Positions 21,883 through 32,163 of a stretch of 64,000 nucleotides of DNA are shown here, in pieces; the stretch's first letter is position 1, and each line of letters starts with the position of its first letter. This DNA is from Prorocentrum cordatum (taxonomy: Eukaryota; Sar; Dinophyceae; Prorocentrales; Prorocentraceae), in the NCBI GenBank assembly GCA_963575745.1, contig CAUYUJ010000847.1, positions 98,309 to 162,308 of the forward strand, written 5' to 3'. Below the pieces are notes generated by a model. The model was not told the DNA's origin. It was given only the letters and a program-made list of their open reading frames with translations, and made no database searches. The translations under genes were made by a program, and so were the position numbers.

Positions 21883-24496
21883 TGGCGGCGCCCGCCGCGA
21901 GCGACGCCGTGGGCGGCTTCGCTGCGCTGCCCGCGGGCGCCGCGGCCGCGCTGCCCGCGCCCCCAGGAGGCCGCGGAGGCAGCCGCGGTCGCGGCGGCAG
22001 CGGAGGCGGGCGAGGCGCTGCAGGAGCCCGCGGAGGTCGCGCGGCTGCTGCACGCGGGGCTGCTGGGAGCAGGCGAGCGCGCGCGGCTGCCGCTGCTGAA
22101 GGCGCTCGAGGTCGCGGAGGCGTCGCGGCTAGGCCCCGCCGAGGTGGACGCGGCGCAGCCGTCGCAGCCGCCGCGAGCGGAGTCGCCGGAGGAGGCGCTG
22201 CAGCCCCTGTCGCCGAAGGCTCACCAGGTGGAGGAGCTGCTGGCGCGGGCGTGCTGGCTGGAGGTGCTCCTGGAGTACTGGCTGGTGGCTGCGGCGGACC
22301 GCCCGCGGGAGTCGGAGCGGCTGCAGGCGCTGCGGCGGCTGGAGGCGGAGGTCCGCCTGAGGCGGCTGGAGCTGCCTGTGGAGGAGGCCCACTGGGCGGG
22401 CTCGTGCCTCCCCCTCTGGCGGATGGTGCGGCTGCTGTGGTCGGTGGAGCTGGAGGCGTGGCAGGACCTCCCGCTGTCCCTGGACTAGGAGGTGGAGTGG
22501 TCGGAGTCGGAGGCCACGGCGGCGCTGGCGCTTGGGCCCCTGCTGCTGGCGGCGCTCTCGGCGGTGCAGCTGGAGGGGTGCCCGCAGGCGCAGGAGCAGC
22601 CCCAGGTGGTGGTGGCATGCTGGGCTGGGTGCCGGCTGCTAGAGGTGGAGTCGGAGCTCCTGGAGGCTGTGGCTTCGATCTGGCGGCGCCTCCTGGAGGT
22701 GCAGGGCCCTGGGTGCACGGCCCATCATCACCGATGGCTTACCAGCGGCTCGGGTTGTCACCTGGAGGCTTGCTGGAGTGCGTGACCCTGGACAGCTTCG
22801 GCAGCGCAGCTGGCACGGCGCTGTTCAACATCCAGAGTGTGTGGCCTGGTGATGGCATGGGTGTCTTCGTGGAGGCGTCGTTCCTGGGGTGCAGCAGCGC
22901 TGCCTCGTGGCCGATGCTGTCGGGGAGCTTCAATTACCTCGGTGGCGCGGTGCTGCACCTCTGTACTCAGCAGGCTAGCGTGTGCTCAGGGCTGGTGCAG
23001 TGGCCTCAGCGCTCGGTGTTGCACGTAGAGACCTACCGCATGCGGAGCCCCGAGGGAGTGACTGAGCCGTGGGCTCTGGCGCTGCTGGGAGGTCGCGGAG
23101 CAGCTGGGGGGCCCGCAGCCGTTGGCGTCCTTGGCGGACCTGTCGGAGGTGCCAGCGCGCCTGGAGCTGCTGCTGGAAGCACCATGGCTGGCGCGGAGCC
23201 CACCCCCGAGGAGCTGAAGAGGAAGGTGGCAGAGTTGCGCCTGCGGCTGCAGCGCAAGCGAGGGATAGGTGAGGCCCTTGCTGAGCGCGCTGAGCTGGCT
23301 CTTGGCGGTCGTCGTGTTGGTCGTCGTGAGAAGAGGCGGGGACGGCGCCTCGGTGATGACAGCAGCTCCGAGGGCTCAGTTTTTGATGGCGCCCCCCACG
23401 TCGACCCAGGCCGCAGGATAGCTCAGTTTGCCCAGGCCGCTCCAGGACCTCTCCCGTCGAGCGCTATGGATCAGATCAAGCGCTATCTTGCACGGCGTGA
23501 TGGGGCGCACACCGAGAAGGGCCTGGGCGAACTGGCAGCGACGGTGGTGCAGTACATCGCGAGCGTCTGGCACGGTCACCACCCGCAGAGCGAGATGGGG
23601 GTGAGAAACGTGCGCGAGATGCGGACCGTCGGCGAGTGCCTCGACGCACTCCTCAGAGGAGAGTTGGATCACCTGGCCGACCTTGATGCAGAGGCTGAAG
23701 GCGATCGAGCAGGCGACCAAGGACGGCCACTGGCAGGTAGCTCAGCATCTCGAGCTGTGCGACGACCTGGGCCTGGGCTTGGCTCGCCAGGAGGAAGTGC
23801 ACGACGCCGTGAGCAAGCACAAGAGGATGTTTGGCCTGGCCGAGAGCGTGGCGAAGGCCAAAAAGGGAGGTGGCACAGGATATGGGGTCAGGCCGAGAGG
23901 GCAGCGGACAGCCTCGGGCGCCGCCCTCTCGGAGGCCATCTCCAACCCCTGGCATCCTTTCTCCGAAGTCGAGTGCCAACAAGCCCAGCAGCATGGTGGA
24001 GCGCGTGAAGGCATCGCGAAAGGCGCGGTGGCGGAAGGAGCGGGGGCAGGCTGCCGCCGCGAAGAAGCAGGCCGCAGCGCCAGCAGTTCACGGAGGAGAG
24101 CATACGCAGCGGTCGGGCAGCCCTGCAGCCTCGCAGCCTCTCGCGCCTCGCGCCCCAGGGTCACCAGCCGCCGCCGCGTGCGGCGCCGTCGGCCCTGGCC
24201 CCGACCGTCGACCGATCCTGCGCCCACCTACTGGAGGGGAGGCGCGCCCAACGTCACCAGTGAGGTGCGTGCAGTTCGCCGATCAGGTCGAGCGAGGCGG
24301 GCGGCAGCAGTCGCCCGCGCCGAGGAGCCGCCCAGGATCACTTTCACCTCAGCGCAAGGGCGAGAAAGCGAAGACCAAGGGCTCGGGCAAGCCGGAGTCC
24401 AAGAAGGGTAAGGGCGGCAGCAAGTCAGGCAGGTGGCAGGGGCCCGGCTCCACGGGCAAGCCGAAGGGCAAGGGCAAAGGCAAACGGCGCGCCTAG
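21883..24496 (+). pseudogene. Gag-like ORF of element 2 (two frameshifts)
   Basis: A long frame from about 21735 gives an Ala/Gly-rich N-terminal part to about 22740, then a compact region (MAYQRLGLSPGGLLECV, FNIQSVWPGDGMGVFVEASF), then a charged coiled-coil-like stretch (PEELKRKVAELRLRLQRKRG). Next comes a gag-like helical domain (AMDQIKRYLARRD, RTVGECLDALLRGELDHLADL). A one-base shift near 23695 moves to MQRLKAIEQATKDGHWQVAQ, and another near 23950 moves to KASRKARWRKERGQ and a basic GKGKGK tail ending at 24496. The N-terminal 21900-22490 part also reads as a helical Leu/Ala-rich protein in another frame, so a further shift there is possible. Confidence 0.6.
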
Positions 24497-24499
24497 CCC

Positions 24500-25062
24500 C
24501 CACAGACTTGATAGTAGTTCCGTCTGAGTCTGAGAAGAATGACATTCCACCCGATGATCAGGAGTCGGAGATCTTCTCCCAGAGGTCATCCAGTTTTGAT
24601 TCTGGCTTATTGCATGACGCGGAGCACACTGCCGATTGTGACGCAAAGAATGTCTCCGACAATTCATCTTCTTTGTCGGGTGTGCTGCCTGGTTCGCCCG
24701 TTGAGAACTTCGGCGCCATCCTGCTGTCTCGGCTACTTGGTGCGCTACACCCTGACGCTGAACGTAAGTCCGCATTACATCGTTCGACGCCGCCTTCGCC
24801 TACGTTGGCTACCGCTTCTGGTGGTGCTGGGTTTGCCTCTGGTGCAGCCCACGGCGAGACAGGCAATTCTTCACATTTGGCTTCTTTACGTACATCCACT
24901 GGTGGTTCAGTCAATCAGTCATTTGGTTAAGCTGACGTTAGTCCCGAGCGCGATGATGATTCGCACCCGGCTTCATTACGTACTCCCTCGATGGCTTCGT
25001 TGATTTCCGACTGTGATGTAGTTTGTGGAGATCCGCTTCCATCGCCGAGCGGTCGGCGATAA
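24500..25062 (+). pseudogene. Ser-rich linker between gag and RT of element 2
   Basis: In the same frame as the RT ORF and interrupted by TAA at 24928 and 25060. It holds PPDDQESEIFSQRSSSFDSG and two related HLASLRT/HPASLRT stretches. It was probably the N-terminal part of the pol polyprotein, overlapping the end of gag. Confidence 0.45.
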
Positions 25063-27105
25063 CGTCGTGATATATTCGCGCTCCCGATCGTGTTTCATAG
25101 TCTGGCTGCTCCTCAGTGTCGCGGAGACCTTCGAGAGGACAGTCAAGAGCTGGCAGTTGCGAAGTCCGAGGAGTTAGATTGGCTGCATTGTATCGTGTCT
25201 GGTCTCAACCTTCACTACCCTCGCAGTTGGGTCGATGCGCCTCGCGGCCCCCCGAGCGCCACCCAGCGCAAAGCCATCAATAATCTTCTCTATGAGGTCA
25301 GAGTCTTTCGTGAGCAATGCGCTGGCCTGAGCCCTGACATCGATTGGGACGCAGAGCTAACGTCCGCCGACACCTCCTACGACGGCGAGGTGGTGTTCCC
25401 TGCCGAGCCCCTGGGCCGTGACCTTCTACTCGAAGCTCTGCCTCCTCGAGAGGCGTGCGTGGCCGTGCGGGCCGTCGATGTGACAGAGGGCTGGATCAGA
25501 GCTGCCCTTTCCGACCCAGGTCTGATCCTGAAGGACGAGTCGGAGCTTGGCGGCTTGCCCCCCACTCCGAAGGTCTGGGCCTCGGACGAGGAGTGGGGGC
25601 CCATCGCTGGCGACCTGCTCGAGAGGGGGATTCTCAAGACGATAGAGTACGAGGACATCGTAGAGGTGCAAGGGCGCAAGGTCATGGGAGGCATGTTTGG
25701 CGCGAAGAAGGGATCCCACTTGAAGGGCGAGGGGCCCCAGCGGCTGGTGATGAATACGATCCCCTACAACTTCATTCAAAGCACTATCGAGGGCGACATG
25801 CCGATGCTGCCCCACAGCGACAAGTGGAAGGGCGTGATCCTCAGGTCCAGGGAGGTGTTGCTCTGGAGCGCGGAGGATCTGAAGTGCTGCTTCTACGTGT
25901 ACAGCCTCCGCGATGTGTGGCTGAAGTACATGGCCATCTCAAAGCCCGTGAGGAGATGCATCGCTGGCCTCCCAGGCAAGGGCGTGATCTGCCTGGCCGC
26001 CGTTGTCGTGCCCATGGGATGGATATCGGCCACGGGGGTGATTCAGCACATTCATCGTCGTCTTCTGCGAGCCCGACATCCTGAGCTACGTCAACTTTCA
26101 GCGTCGGAGGAGTTGCGCAAGGACGCTCGTATTCCTCCTGCTCGCAGAGGTGGCCTGAGCAATGCAGGAGTGGCTCCCGTCCGCGGCGAGGTCGGCCACA
26201 TTTGCGATGACGACGGGCGGATGATCTACATCGGGCGCGGCTCCAGCTCACTGCAGCTAGCTCCGTCGAAGTGGGGCAACCTGTTCCGCATTCGGGACGG
26301 TCTGGACAGGAACCGGGCCATCGAGCTGTCCGCAGAGCACCTGGAGAAGTCGCCCGACCTTCTGGCCGACTTATCTTCACTGAGTGGCGCTCGGCTACTC
26401 TGCCACTGCAAGGAGCACCAGGCCTGCCACGGCGATGTTCTGATCGCGAAGTGGTTGGAGCGCTTCAGCGCGCCATCCCTCTGGAGGGCCTGGCAGGTGT
26501 ACATCGATAACTTGGAAGTGCTGGAGATCACCAGCTGGTGGCGCGCCAAGGCCCTGCAGGGGGAGGGAATCAGCGAGGCGGTCGATTTAGCCCGTCGGAG
26601 GTATGAGTATTTCAGCGTGCCGAGGAGCGAGAACAAGGCCGTCATCCGCGAGACAACGACGCAGTCCCTCAGGGAGGCGATCGATGGGGATCGTGGCACC
26701 ATCGGGCCGCCCGCAGAGTTCGTGAGACGGCTGATCTCCCTCACCCTGGCGACCTTGCAACGGCCCACAGTGACTCAGAAGTGGATGCAGATCCTGGCGG
26801 GCCGCTGGGTTCGGTGCCTCTTGTTCAGGCGCGAGGCGATGATGTGCTTCACTCACCTGTGGCGATTCTTGGTGAAGATGCGTGGTGATGCGAAGCTGCC
26901 GCGTAGAGTGCGCGAGGAGCTGGTGTCGGCCTTGACGTTGCTCCCTTTGCTTCGTTGCGACCTGCGTGTGCCGATCAGCGGGTTGGTGACGGTCTCGGAT
27001 GCCAGCATGCAGCGTGGCGCCGTGTGTCGAGCCGTTCGCCTTCGACCTGGTGGAGTGGCCGCTGCGAGAGCGGCCAGCAGAAGGCTGGTGACTGACTTCC
27101 GCGAC
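25063..27105 (+). pseudogene. Reverse transcriptase of element 2 with inserted DUF4326
   Basis: A continuous frame of about 730 codons with no early ATG, so it was a polyprotein segment. RT blocks: KVWASDEEWGPIAGDLLERG, GPQRLVMNTIPYN (fingers), WSAEDLKCCFYVYSL (motif A Asp), VVVPMGWISATGVIQHIHRR (motif B), and YIDN at 26500-26511 (motif C, second Asp replaced by Asn). Between motif B and YIDN lie about 150 residues instead of about 30 in element 1; most are a DUF4326 domain. Downstream is the thumb/connection (SLTLATLQRPTVTQKW, VRCLLFRREAM) and then VTVSDAS at 26987-27003, the first strand and Asp of RNase H. The frame runs on into the methyltransferase and stops at TAG 27286. Confidence 0.8.
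26190..26460 (+). other. DUF4326 domain inserted in RT
   Basis: About 90 residues with the family signature: IYIGRGSS, SKWGNLF, RAIELSAEHL, LLADLSSLSGARLLCHC, and CHGDVLIAKWL. DUF4326 is a small domain of unknown function, common in phage and bacteria, with a conserved IGR...KWGNPF...CxC...CHGDVL pattern. Here it sits between RT motifs B and C in one uninterrupted frame, with its Cys and His residues intact and no stop at either border. That suggests the fusion was a functional part of the protein before the copy died. Confidence 0.8.
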
Positions 27106-27990
27106 GAGGTGGTGCTCCTGTCCTTGTTCGACGGCATCGGTGGGGCTCGCCGCGCCCTGGACCTTCTAGGGCTCACTCCCGCGCTGTTCGTATCCGCCGA
27201 GATCGACACCGAGGCGAAGCGGGTGACCAAGTATGCGTGCCCGGACGTGCTGGAAGGCGGCGACGTCTGTTCATTTGGGTTCGCCTAGGCGGTGGCCATC
27301 CGTGAACGAGTTCCGTATGTGAAGTGGATATCGGTGGTGGCCGGTAGCCCTTGCAGCGACCTGGCCCGCGTCAATGTTGAGCGTGTTGGTCTTCAGGGGA
27401 AGCGTTCACGTTTGTTTTACGAGATAAGCCGCATTGTGTCTTTGCTACGCGAGACGCTGGGTGATTTCTGCACGGTCTTGTCCTAGGTTGAGAACGTGGC
27501 CTCGATGGATTCGGAACCGCGACAGTTGATGTCACAATCCGTGGGATGCGAACCTGTGTTTATCTCAGCAGGTGATGTCACGCAATGTGAGCGTGACCGT
27601 CTGTATTGGATCAAGGAGGAGCTGTTGACGCCGTGGCAGGGCGAGACGTACTTCATGGACTCGGTGAAGCACGTCGTGATCCCTGATGGGCCTGGACCAG
27701 TTGAACATTGGCTGGGCGCTGAGCTTCAGGGGCATGATGACATCCAGAAGGACTGCCGCCTGCCCACCTTTCTGCGATGTGTTCTTCGTCGTGCTCCAGG
27801 TCAGTTCCCTACAGGTCTCGACAGATGTGCAGGTCATGAACTCGAACGTTGGCGCGAGTTCGACTACTGCTACGCGCCCTTTTTCAGGGCGCCAACTGCA
27901 GCAGGCTACCTGTCCAAGATCCCCTCCGTCAGGCAGATGCGTGAGACTGGAGGTGGTGCCAACGTCGCCGATGCCCCAGTCAGCATGGAC
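27106..27990 (+). pseudogene. DNMT3-like C5 cytosine methyltransferase domain in element 2
   Basis: Motifs in order: LSLFDGIGGARRALDLLG (motif I, AdoMet binding, from 27115); VSAEIDTEAKRV (II/III); GSPCSDLARVN with catalytic Cys at 27352-27354 (IV); GLQGKRSRLFYEISRI; ENVASM at 27490 (VI); CERDRLYWI near 27585 (VIII); then LPTFLR and an RWREFDYCYAPFF stretch as in the target-recognition part. The PCxDLxxVN, GLxGxxxRLFxE and ENVxxM patterns are closest to DNMT3. Two in-frame TAGs (27286, 27484) interrupt it; key residues are otherwise intact. Motifs IX and X were not identified. It lies between the two halves of RNase H. Confidence 0.85.
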
Positions 27991-28199
27991 CAGGTCGATT
28001 GCGACGAGGGTGTCTTGGTGCGCCAGCGCGATCTCGAGAGCGAGGATGCCGCGCTGGACCCCAGCATCATCATCGTGGAGGAGCTGGCCCGCAGAGCGGA
28101 GTCCAGAGGCAGCGATATCAGGCTCGACACATTCGAGGCGATGCGGCCTGACCTGTGGCCCAGGCGACCAGTCAGTGTGGCGCGCTGGACGTGGAAGGC

Positions 28200-28480
28200 C
28201 ACCGCCATCAGGGACTGGAAGCACCCGTCACACATCGCGGACCTTGAGGTGAGGGCTACTCTGGGAGCCATGCGATGGCGTCTCAGATCTTCTTATCATT
28301 TGCGTACCCGCTTTTGTATCCGATGGATTCTCAGGCCGATCATCTTCTCTCTTGCTGCATTCTACCGTTCGACGCATTAGTGCCTTGATCTTGGCTGCTC
28401 TTGCCCGTCCTGTGCATGGCTACACGGAGACCGACCGCAACCCCGCGGACAACCCGTCGAGGGGGGCGGCGGAGGCATCT
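28200..28480 (+). pseudogene. C-terminal part of split RNase H in element 2
   Basis: HIADLEVRATLGAMRWR from 28228 supplies the second catalytic position (Glu in LEVRA). After a frameshift near 28310, MDSQADHLLSCC supplies the DS block. ETDRNPADNPSRG at about 28427-28465 is the terminal NxADxPSR motif. Together with VTVSDAS at 26987 these make one RNase H domain, cut between its first Asp and its Glu by about 400 residues of methyltransferase. Confidence 0.75.
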
Positions 28481-28489
28481 TGATGACAT

Positions 28490-29452
28490 CATGCCAGGTC
28501 GAGTTCAACGCAGAGTCAGGGCAGCTCAGGATCAGGCTACGCGTCGTCAGCTTCGGGTCGTGGTGGGACGCCTGTCACTCAACTTGGTGCAGCCACGGGC
28601 GCTTGAGGTATTTCAGAATGCAGTGCGATTTTGTTTTTGTTTGCTCTCTCTCTCTCTCTCTCTCTCAGAATGGGTTGCCATGAGGGGGCTTTCTTGGTCT
28701 GGAGGTGCTGACCACATCGATCAATTGGATCTTCTGCTGGCCGACTGGATCGAGTGGCTCTGGACCGACCATCCTCAAGGTTTGGCAGGTAACACTTTTT
28801 TAGCCGTTCAGTTCTTCCTGCGTAAGAAGCGCATCCTGCCAGCTTCGTGGAGGCTGTTTCGTGCTTGGCAGAGACTGGAGCTGCCGCAGCGCGTGCTTCC
28901 GATGCCCGACATCGTGTTGACGGCGATGGCTGCCTCCGCACGCGGCTGGGGCCGCAACGACGTCGCGGCGCTGCTGGTACTCGGGTCTGCGGCCTTCTCG
29001 CGGACCACCGAGATGCTGACCTTGAGGCGCTGGCAGGTTGCCATCGACCTGGCTCACGCCAGACTCGTCGTAGTCTTGCCAATCACCAAAAGTGGCCTGC
29101 GGTTTCACCGACAGGAGACAGTCGTGATTGAGGATACCTCGGTGACACAGCTGATATCTTACTTGTTGCAACATGTTCCGTCAGACCAGCTGATCCTGTC
29201 TTCTTCGATTGGTGATTTCAGACGTGTATTCGAGCAGCTGTGTGCTGCCATCGGTTGCCAGCAGTTTCAGTTCAAGCCATGCAGTTTAAGAAGAGGGGGG
29301 GGGCCATATCCTTCTTCCGTCGCACCCGTAACATGCCTGCCACTCTAGAGAAAGGACGTTGGCAGGACACGGCGACGGCTCGCATATATCTTACAGAAGG
29401 CCAGCAGGCTCTCTCGGAATTGCGCGTTTCGCAGTCGACCCTCGACCGATAG
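28490..29452 (+). pseudogene. Tyrosine recombinase of element 2
   Basis: A core-binding region (LDLLLADWIEWLWTDHP, LAVQFFLRKKRILPASWRLFRAW) is followed by the catalytic part: ALLVLGSAAFSRTTEMLTLR (first Arg near 29000), LPITKSG (Lys), CSLRRGG near 29281 (HxxR box with Cys in place of His), GRWQDTATARIYL (Trp, and Tyr at 29387-29389). A run of nine G at 29294 breaks the frame between SLRRGG and AISFFRRTRNM; seven would keep it open. A (TC)n repeat lies at 28648-28668 near the N-terminus. The enzyme integrates the circular cDNA in this class of element. Confidence 0.8.
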
Positions 29453-29535
29453 GGTTTTCGTGAGAGCCTGCTGGCCTACGATGTGGCCTCCCCCGCTGCG
29501 GTGATTTCAAGGCGGTGAACCAGGTAGGGAGACGT

Positions 29536-29856
29536 GGAAGAGCTCTTGGGTCCTCTCGGCCTCGTCTTGCCTCATCGTTGCGCCCGGGGTTTTCCTGGTG
29601 GCCGCTGGCGGCCGTTTCGAGGGGCCCTGGTGTTCCGCGGAGGAGTCCTGGGACCATAGGCCTCGTTCGGCTTGGCCTCGCCCCGGGAGAAACTCGGCCG
29701 CGCGGTGCTGGCGGCGCTGGCGAGAGGCAGCGCGGGGCGGTGAGTTCAACGGGGCTCAGCCGCCCCGCTGGTGGGCCCGCGAGGCCCCGCTCGACAATGC
29801 CCTGGTGGAAGCGGTGTGGCACAAAACAAGAGGGGATCCCCAACAGTGAAAGAAAC
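29536..29856 (+). repeat. Split direct repeat B1 of element 2
   Basis: 321 bp from GGAAGAGCTCTTGGG to GTGAAAGAAAC; about 7 differences from 29980-30300. Confidence 0.9.
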
Positions 29857-29952
29857 AGAAACCCATGTATTACATGTTGATTGTTTCGTCTTGTGGGGCC
29901 CCTCTCTCTTGTGCATGCGCCGCGATGCCGCCTCGCCGCAGGCTTTTTGTCT
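29857..29952 (+). repeat. Split direct repeat A2 of element 2
   Basis: Second copy of A1, fused directly to B1. Confidence 0.9.
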
Positions 29953-29979
29953 CCCGCCCTTGGGCCACCCTTTCGAGAG

Positions 29980-30302
29980 GGAAGAGCTCTTGGGTCCTCT
30001 CGGCCTCGTCTTGCCTCATCGTTGCGCCCGGGGTTTTCCTGGTGGCCGCTGGCGGCCGTTTCGAGGGGCCCTGGTGTTCCGCGGAGGAGTCCTGGGACCA
30101 TAGGCCTCGTTCGGCCTGGCCCTGCCCTGGGAGAAACTCGGCCGCGCGGTGCTGGCGGCGCTGGCGAGAGGCAACACGGGGCGGTGAGTTCAATGGGGCT
30201 CAGCCGCCCCGCTGGTGGGCCCGCGAGGCCCCGCTCGACAATGCCCTGGTGGAAGCGGTGTGGCACAAAACAAGAGGGGATCCCCAACAGTGAAAGAAAC
30301 AG
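29980..30302 (+). repeat. Split direct repeat B2, right end of element 2
   Basis: Second copy of B1. The element ends at GAAACAG before the satellite GGTTGTCGC. Confidence 0.9.
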
Positions 30303-30700
30303 GGTTGTCGCATCACCGACGTCGCGAATCTCGTGATTTTATTGGGGCTCCTGGGATTCTGAGCCGTGGACTTCCAGGGGATCCCCAGGTTGGTTTGGCG
30401 CCGGGGCTTGAAATCCCAGGACTCCCGGGAATTCTAATGCAAAACACGTGCGTGGTGGGTTGGCATCCCAGGAATCCCAGTGACATCACGAGGTTTGCGC
30501 ATCACCAACGTCGCGACCCCTTATGATTTTATTGGGATTCCTGGGATTCGAAGCCCTGGACTTTCTGGGGATCCCAAGGTTGGCTTTGCTCCAAGACTTG
30601 AAATCCCAGGAATCCCAGGAATCCCAGTGAAAAACCAACGTGTCGTGGATTTGCATCCCAGAAATCCAAGTGAACTCGCAGGGTTTGCTGATCTCTCGCC
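30303..30700. repeat. CCTGGGATTC satellite, right flank of element 2
   Basis: About two units of the satellite seen at 21050-21710. Confidence 0.85.
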
Positions 30701-30809
30701 TTTAGGATGGCTCACACGCTTGTTCCCCTTCTATGTCGAGGTAGCAGACCCTTGCATCTGTCACGTTGTTGCTTGTGGAGAAAGTGCCGCTATCGGGTGC
30801 AGGGGAAAG

Positions 30810-31080
30810 CTTCAGCGAGTAATCATATTAATATTGATAATACGAAGGAAATGACTATTAATAATGATAAAACGAGCAAGAGGACGCAACATAAGAATAG
30901 TAATACTTAGAGTACCACCAGGAATACGAAAAACATTAACAATACTAGTAGACACACTAAGCATATTATTAATAAGAATACACATAAGAACGCGAAGCGT
31001 ATGATTCATTCGAATCACAATACTGAGCAACGTAGTGCCAATGTCAGTATTATTAATCATAATAATAACATGAAGAAGCG
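30810..31080. other. AT-rich island with 3-bp periodicity
   Basis: About 270 bp rich in ATT/AAT in an otherwise GC-rich region. The minus strand is open (within 30812-31465) and third positions are mostly T, giving an Ile/Asn/Leu/Met-rich hydrophobic chain with GTTLLSIVIRM. It may be a diverged (ATT)n repeat; an organellar DNA fragment is the alternative. No firm match to cox1, cob or cox3. Confidence 0.4.
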
Positions 31081-31181
31081 CAGCGGGAAGGGAAAGAAGG
31101 ACTGAGGGAAGCGGCACGACTCCAGCCTCGTGGAAAGGAGGAAGGCGTAGACTGGGTGCTACTGGGGAGCTCTTTTTTTTT

Positions 31182-31185
<4 letters not shown>

Positions 31186-31221
<36 letters not shown>

Positions 31222-31235
31222 TGTATATATATATA
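31186..31235. repeat. (CT)n and (TA)n microsatellite
   Basis: CT dinucleotides, then a short TATATATA run. Confidence 0.9.
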
Positions 31236-32163
31236 GATAGGTATCCAATATTTTCTCTTCCCCCAGGGGAGGGGCTGGCTTCCGATCCCTTTTCTTTCTC
31301 AGAAATTTTCAGGCCACCCTCTTGGGGTTTCATGGGCCACCTGGGCTCCAGAACCCGTGCGACGCGCCAGTTTGCGAAAATCCTTCCAGCACCTAAAGAG
31401 CATCTGCTCTTTTCATATTTCGAGGGCGTCTTGGGCGTCCTCCTGGGACCGCTTGGGGTCGTCATGAGGCCTTGGATTGTTTTGAAGCCATCTTGAACCC
31501 TCTTGGGGCTTTGTTGGAGCCGCCTCCGTTTCGGAGCGAACCTGGCGCTTTCAGGGTGGGTTTTGGCCGTCTTGGGGTCGCCTGGAAGCCGAATTCAGCG
31601 CCGGAGAGCATATTCAGGGTGGCGATTTTCAAGGGATTGGTGCGGCGAGGGGGGGTCGGCCTGAGAAAGTACGAGAGCAACCCTACGGGACAATGGATGC
31701 CAACGGGCCCACGTCCTGCAGGCACGGTGGTGTATCAAAAGGGGGAGGGGGCGAGGCGCGGGGCGCCGCGCATCGCATCGACGGCGCGGGCGCCATGGGG
31801 GGGCGCCGCGCCTTTTGCAGGAGGGGGCGTTGGGGGAAAGGGGGTGCGCCCCCCAGACGCGTGGAGTAACCCCTGGGCTCGAAGGGAGGTCGGCTGAGCC
31901 ACTGAGCGGGGCCCTCCTTGCGCGAACGGGAAGTGCAGAGCCGTGGCGGCGGGGCCTCGTGCTCGCCCCCCCCGTGCGCAAGAAGTCATGCACCCCTTTT
32001 TTGCCCCTGACACGTGAGCGGCCTGCAGACGGACGCCCGCCCCGAATCTCAAACGTCACACAGGAGAGTGCCTGTCGTCTTCGCTTCCTGGGCTCGGGTC
32101 GCCACGGCCGGGCCGCAACAGGTGAGGTGGGCTCCCGTTCCCACGGCTGGGCTGCAACCAGGT

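Larger units (their letters stand above)
21711..30302 (+). mobile_element. YR retrotransposon 2 carrying DUF4326 and a C5 DNA methyltransferase
   Basis: An 8.6-kb element: A1 (21711-21806) - gag - RT with inserted DUF4326 - RNase H with inserted DNMT3-like methyltransferase - tyrosine recombinase - B1 (29536-29856) - A2 (29857-29952) - B2 (29980-30302). A1 and A2 differ at about 2 of 96 positions and B1 and B2 at about 7 of 321, so it is young. The split direct repeats are of Ngaro type. Removing the element joins GAAATCACAG to GGTTGTCGC and restores a satellite unit. DNMTs inside dinoflagellate retrotransposons are known in the literature; the RNase H-internal position and the extra DUF4326 are read from this sequence. 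The copy is dead: in-frame stops at 24928, 25060, 27286 and 27484, plus frameshifts in gag, RNase H and recombinase. Confidence 0.85.

Noticed and set aside
27286-27486. Recoded TAG stops, since both methyltransferase stops are TAG
   Set aside because: The same frame also contains TAA stops at 24928 and 25060 and several frameshifts, so simple decay explains it better.
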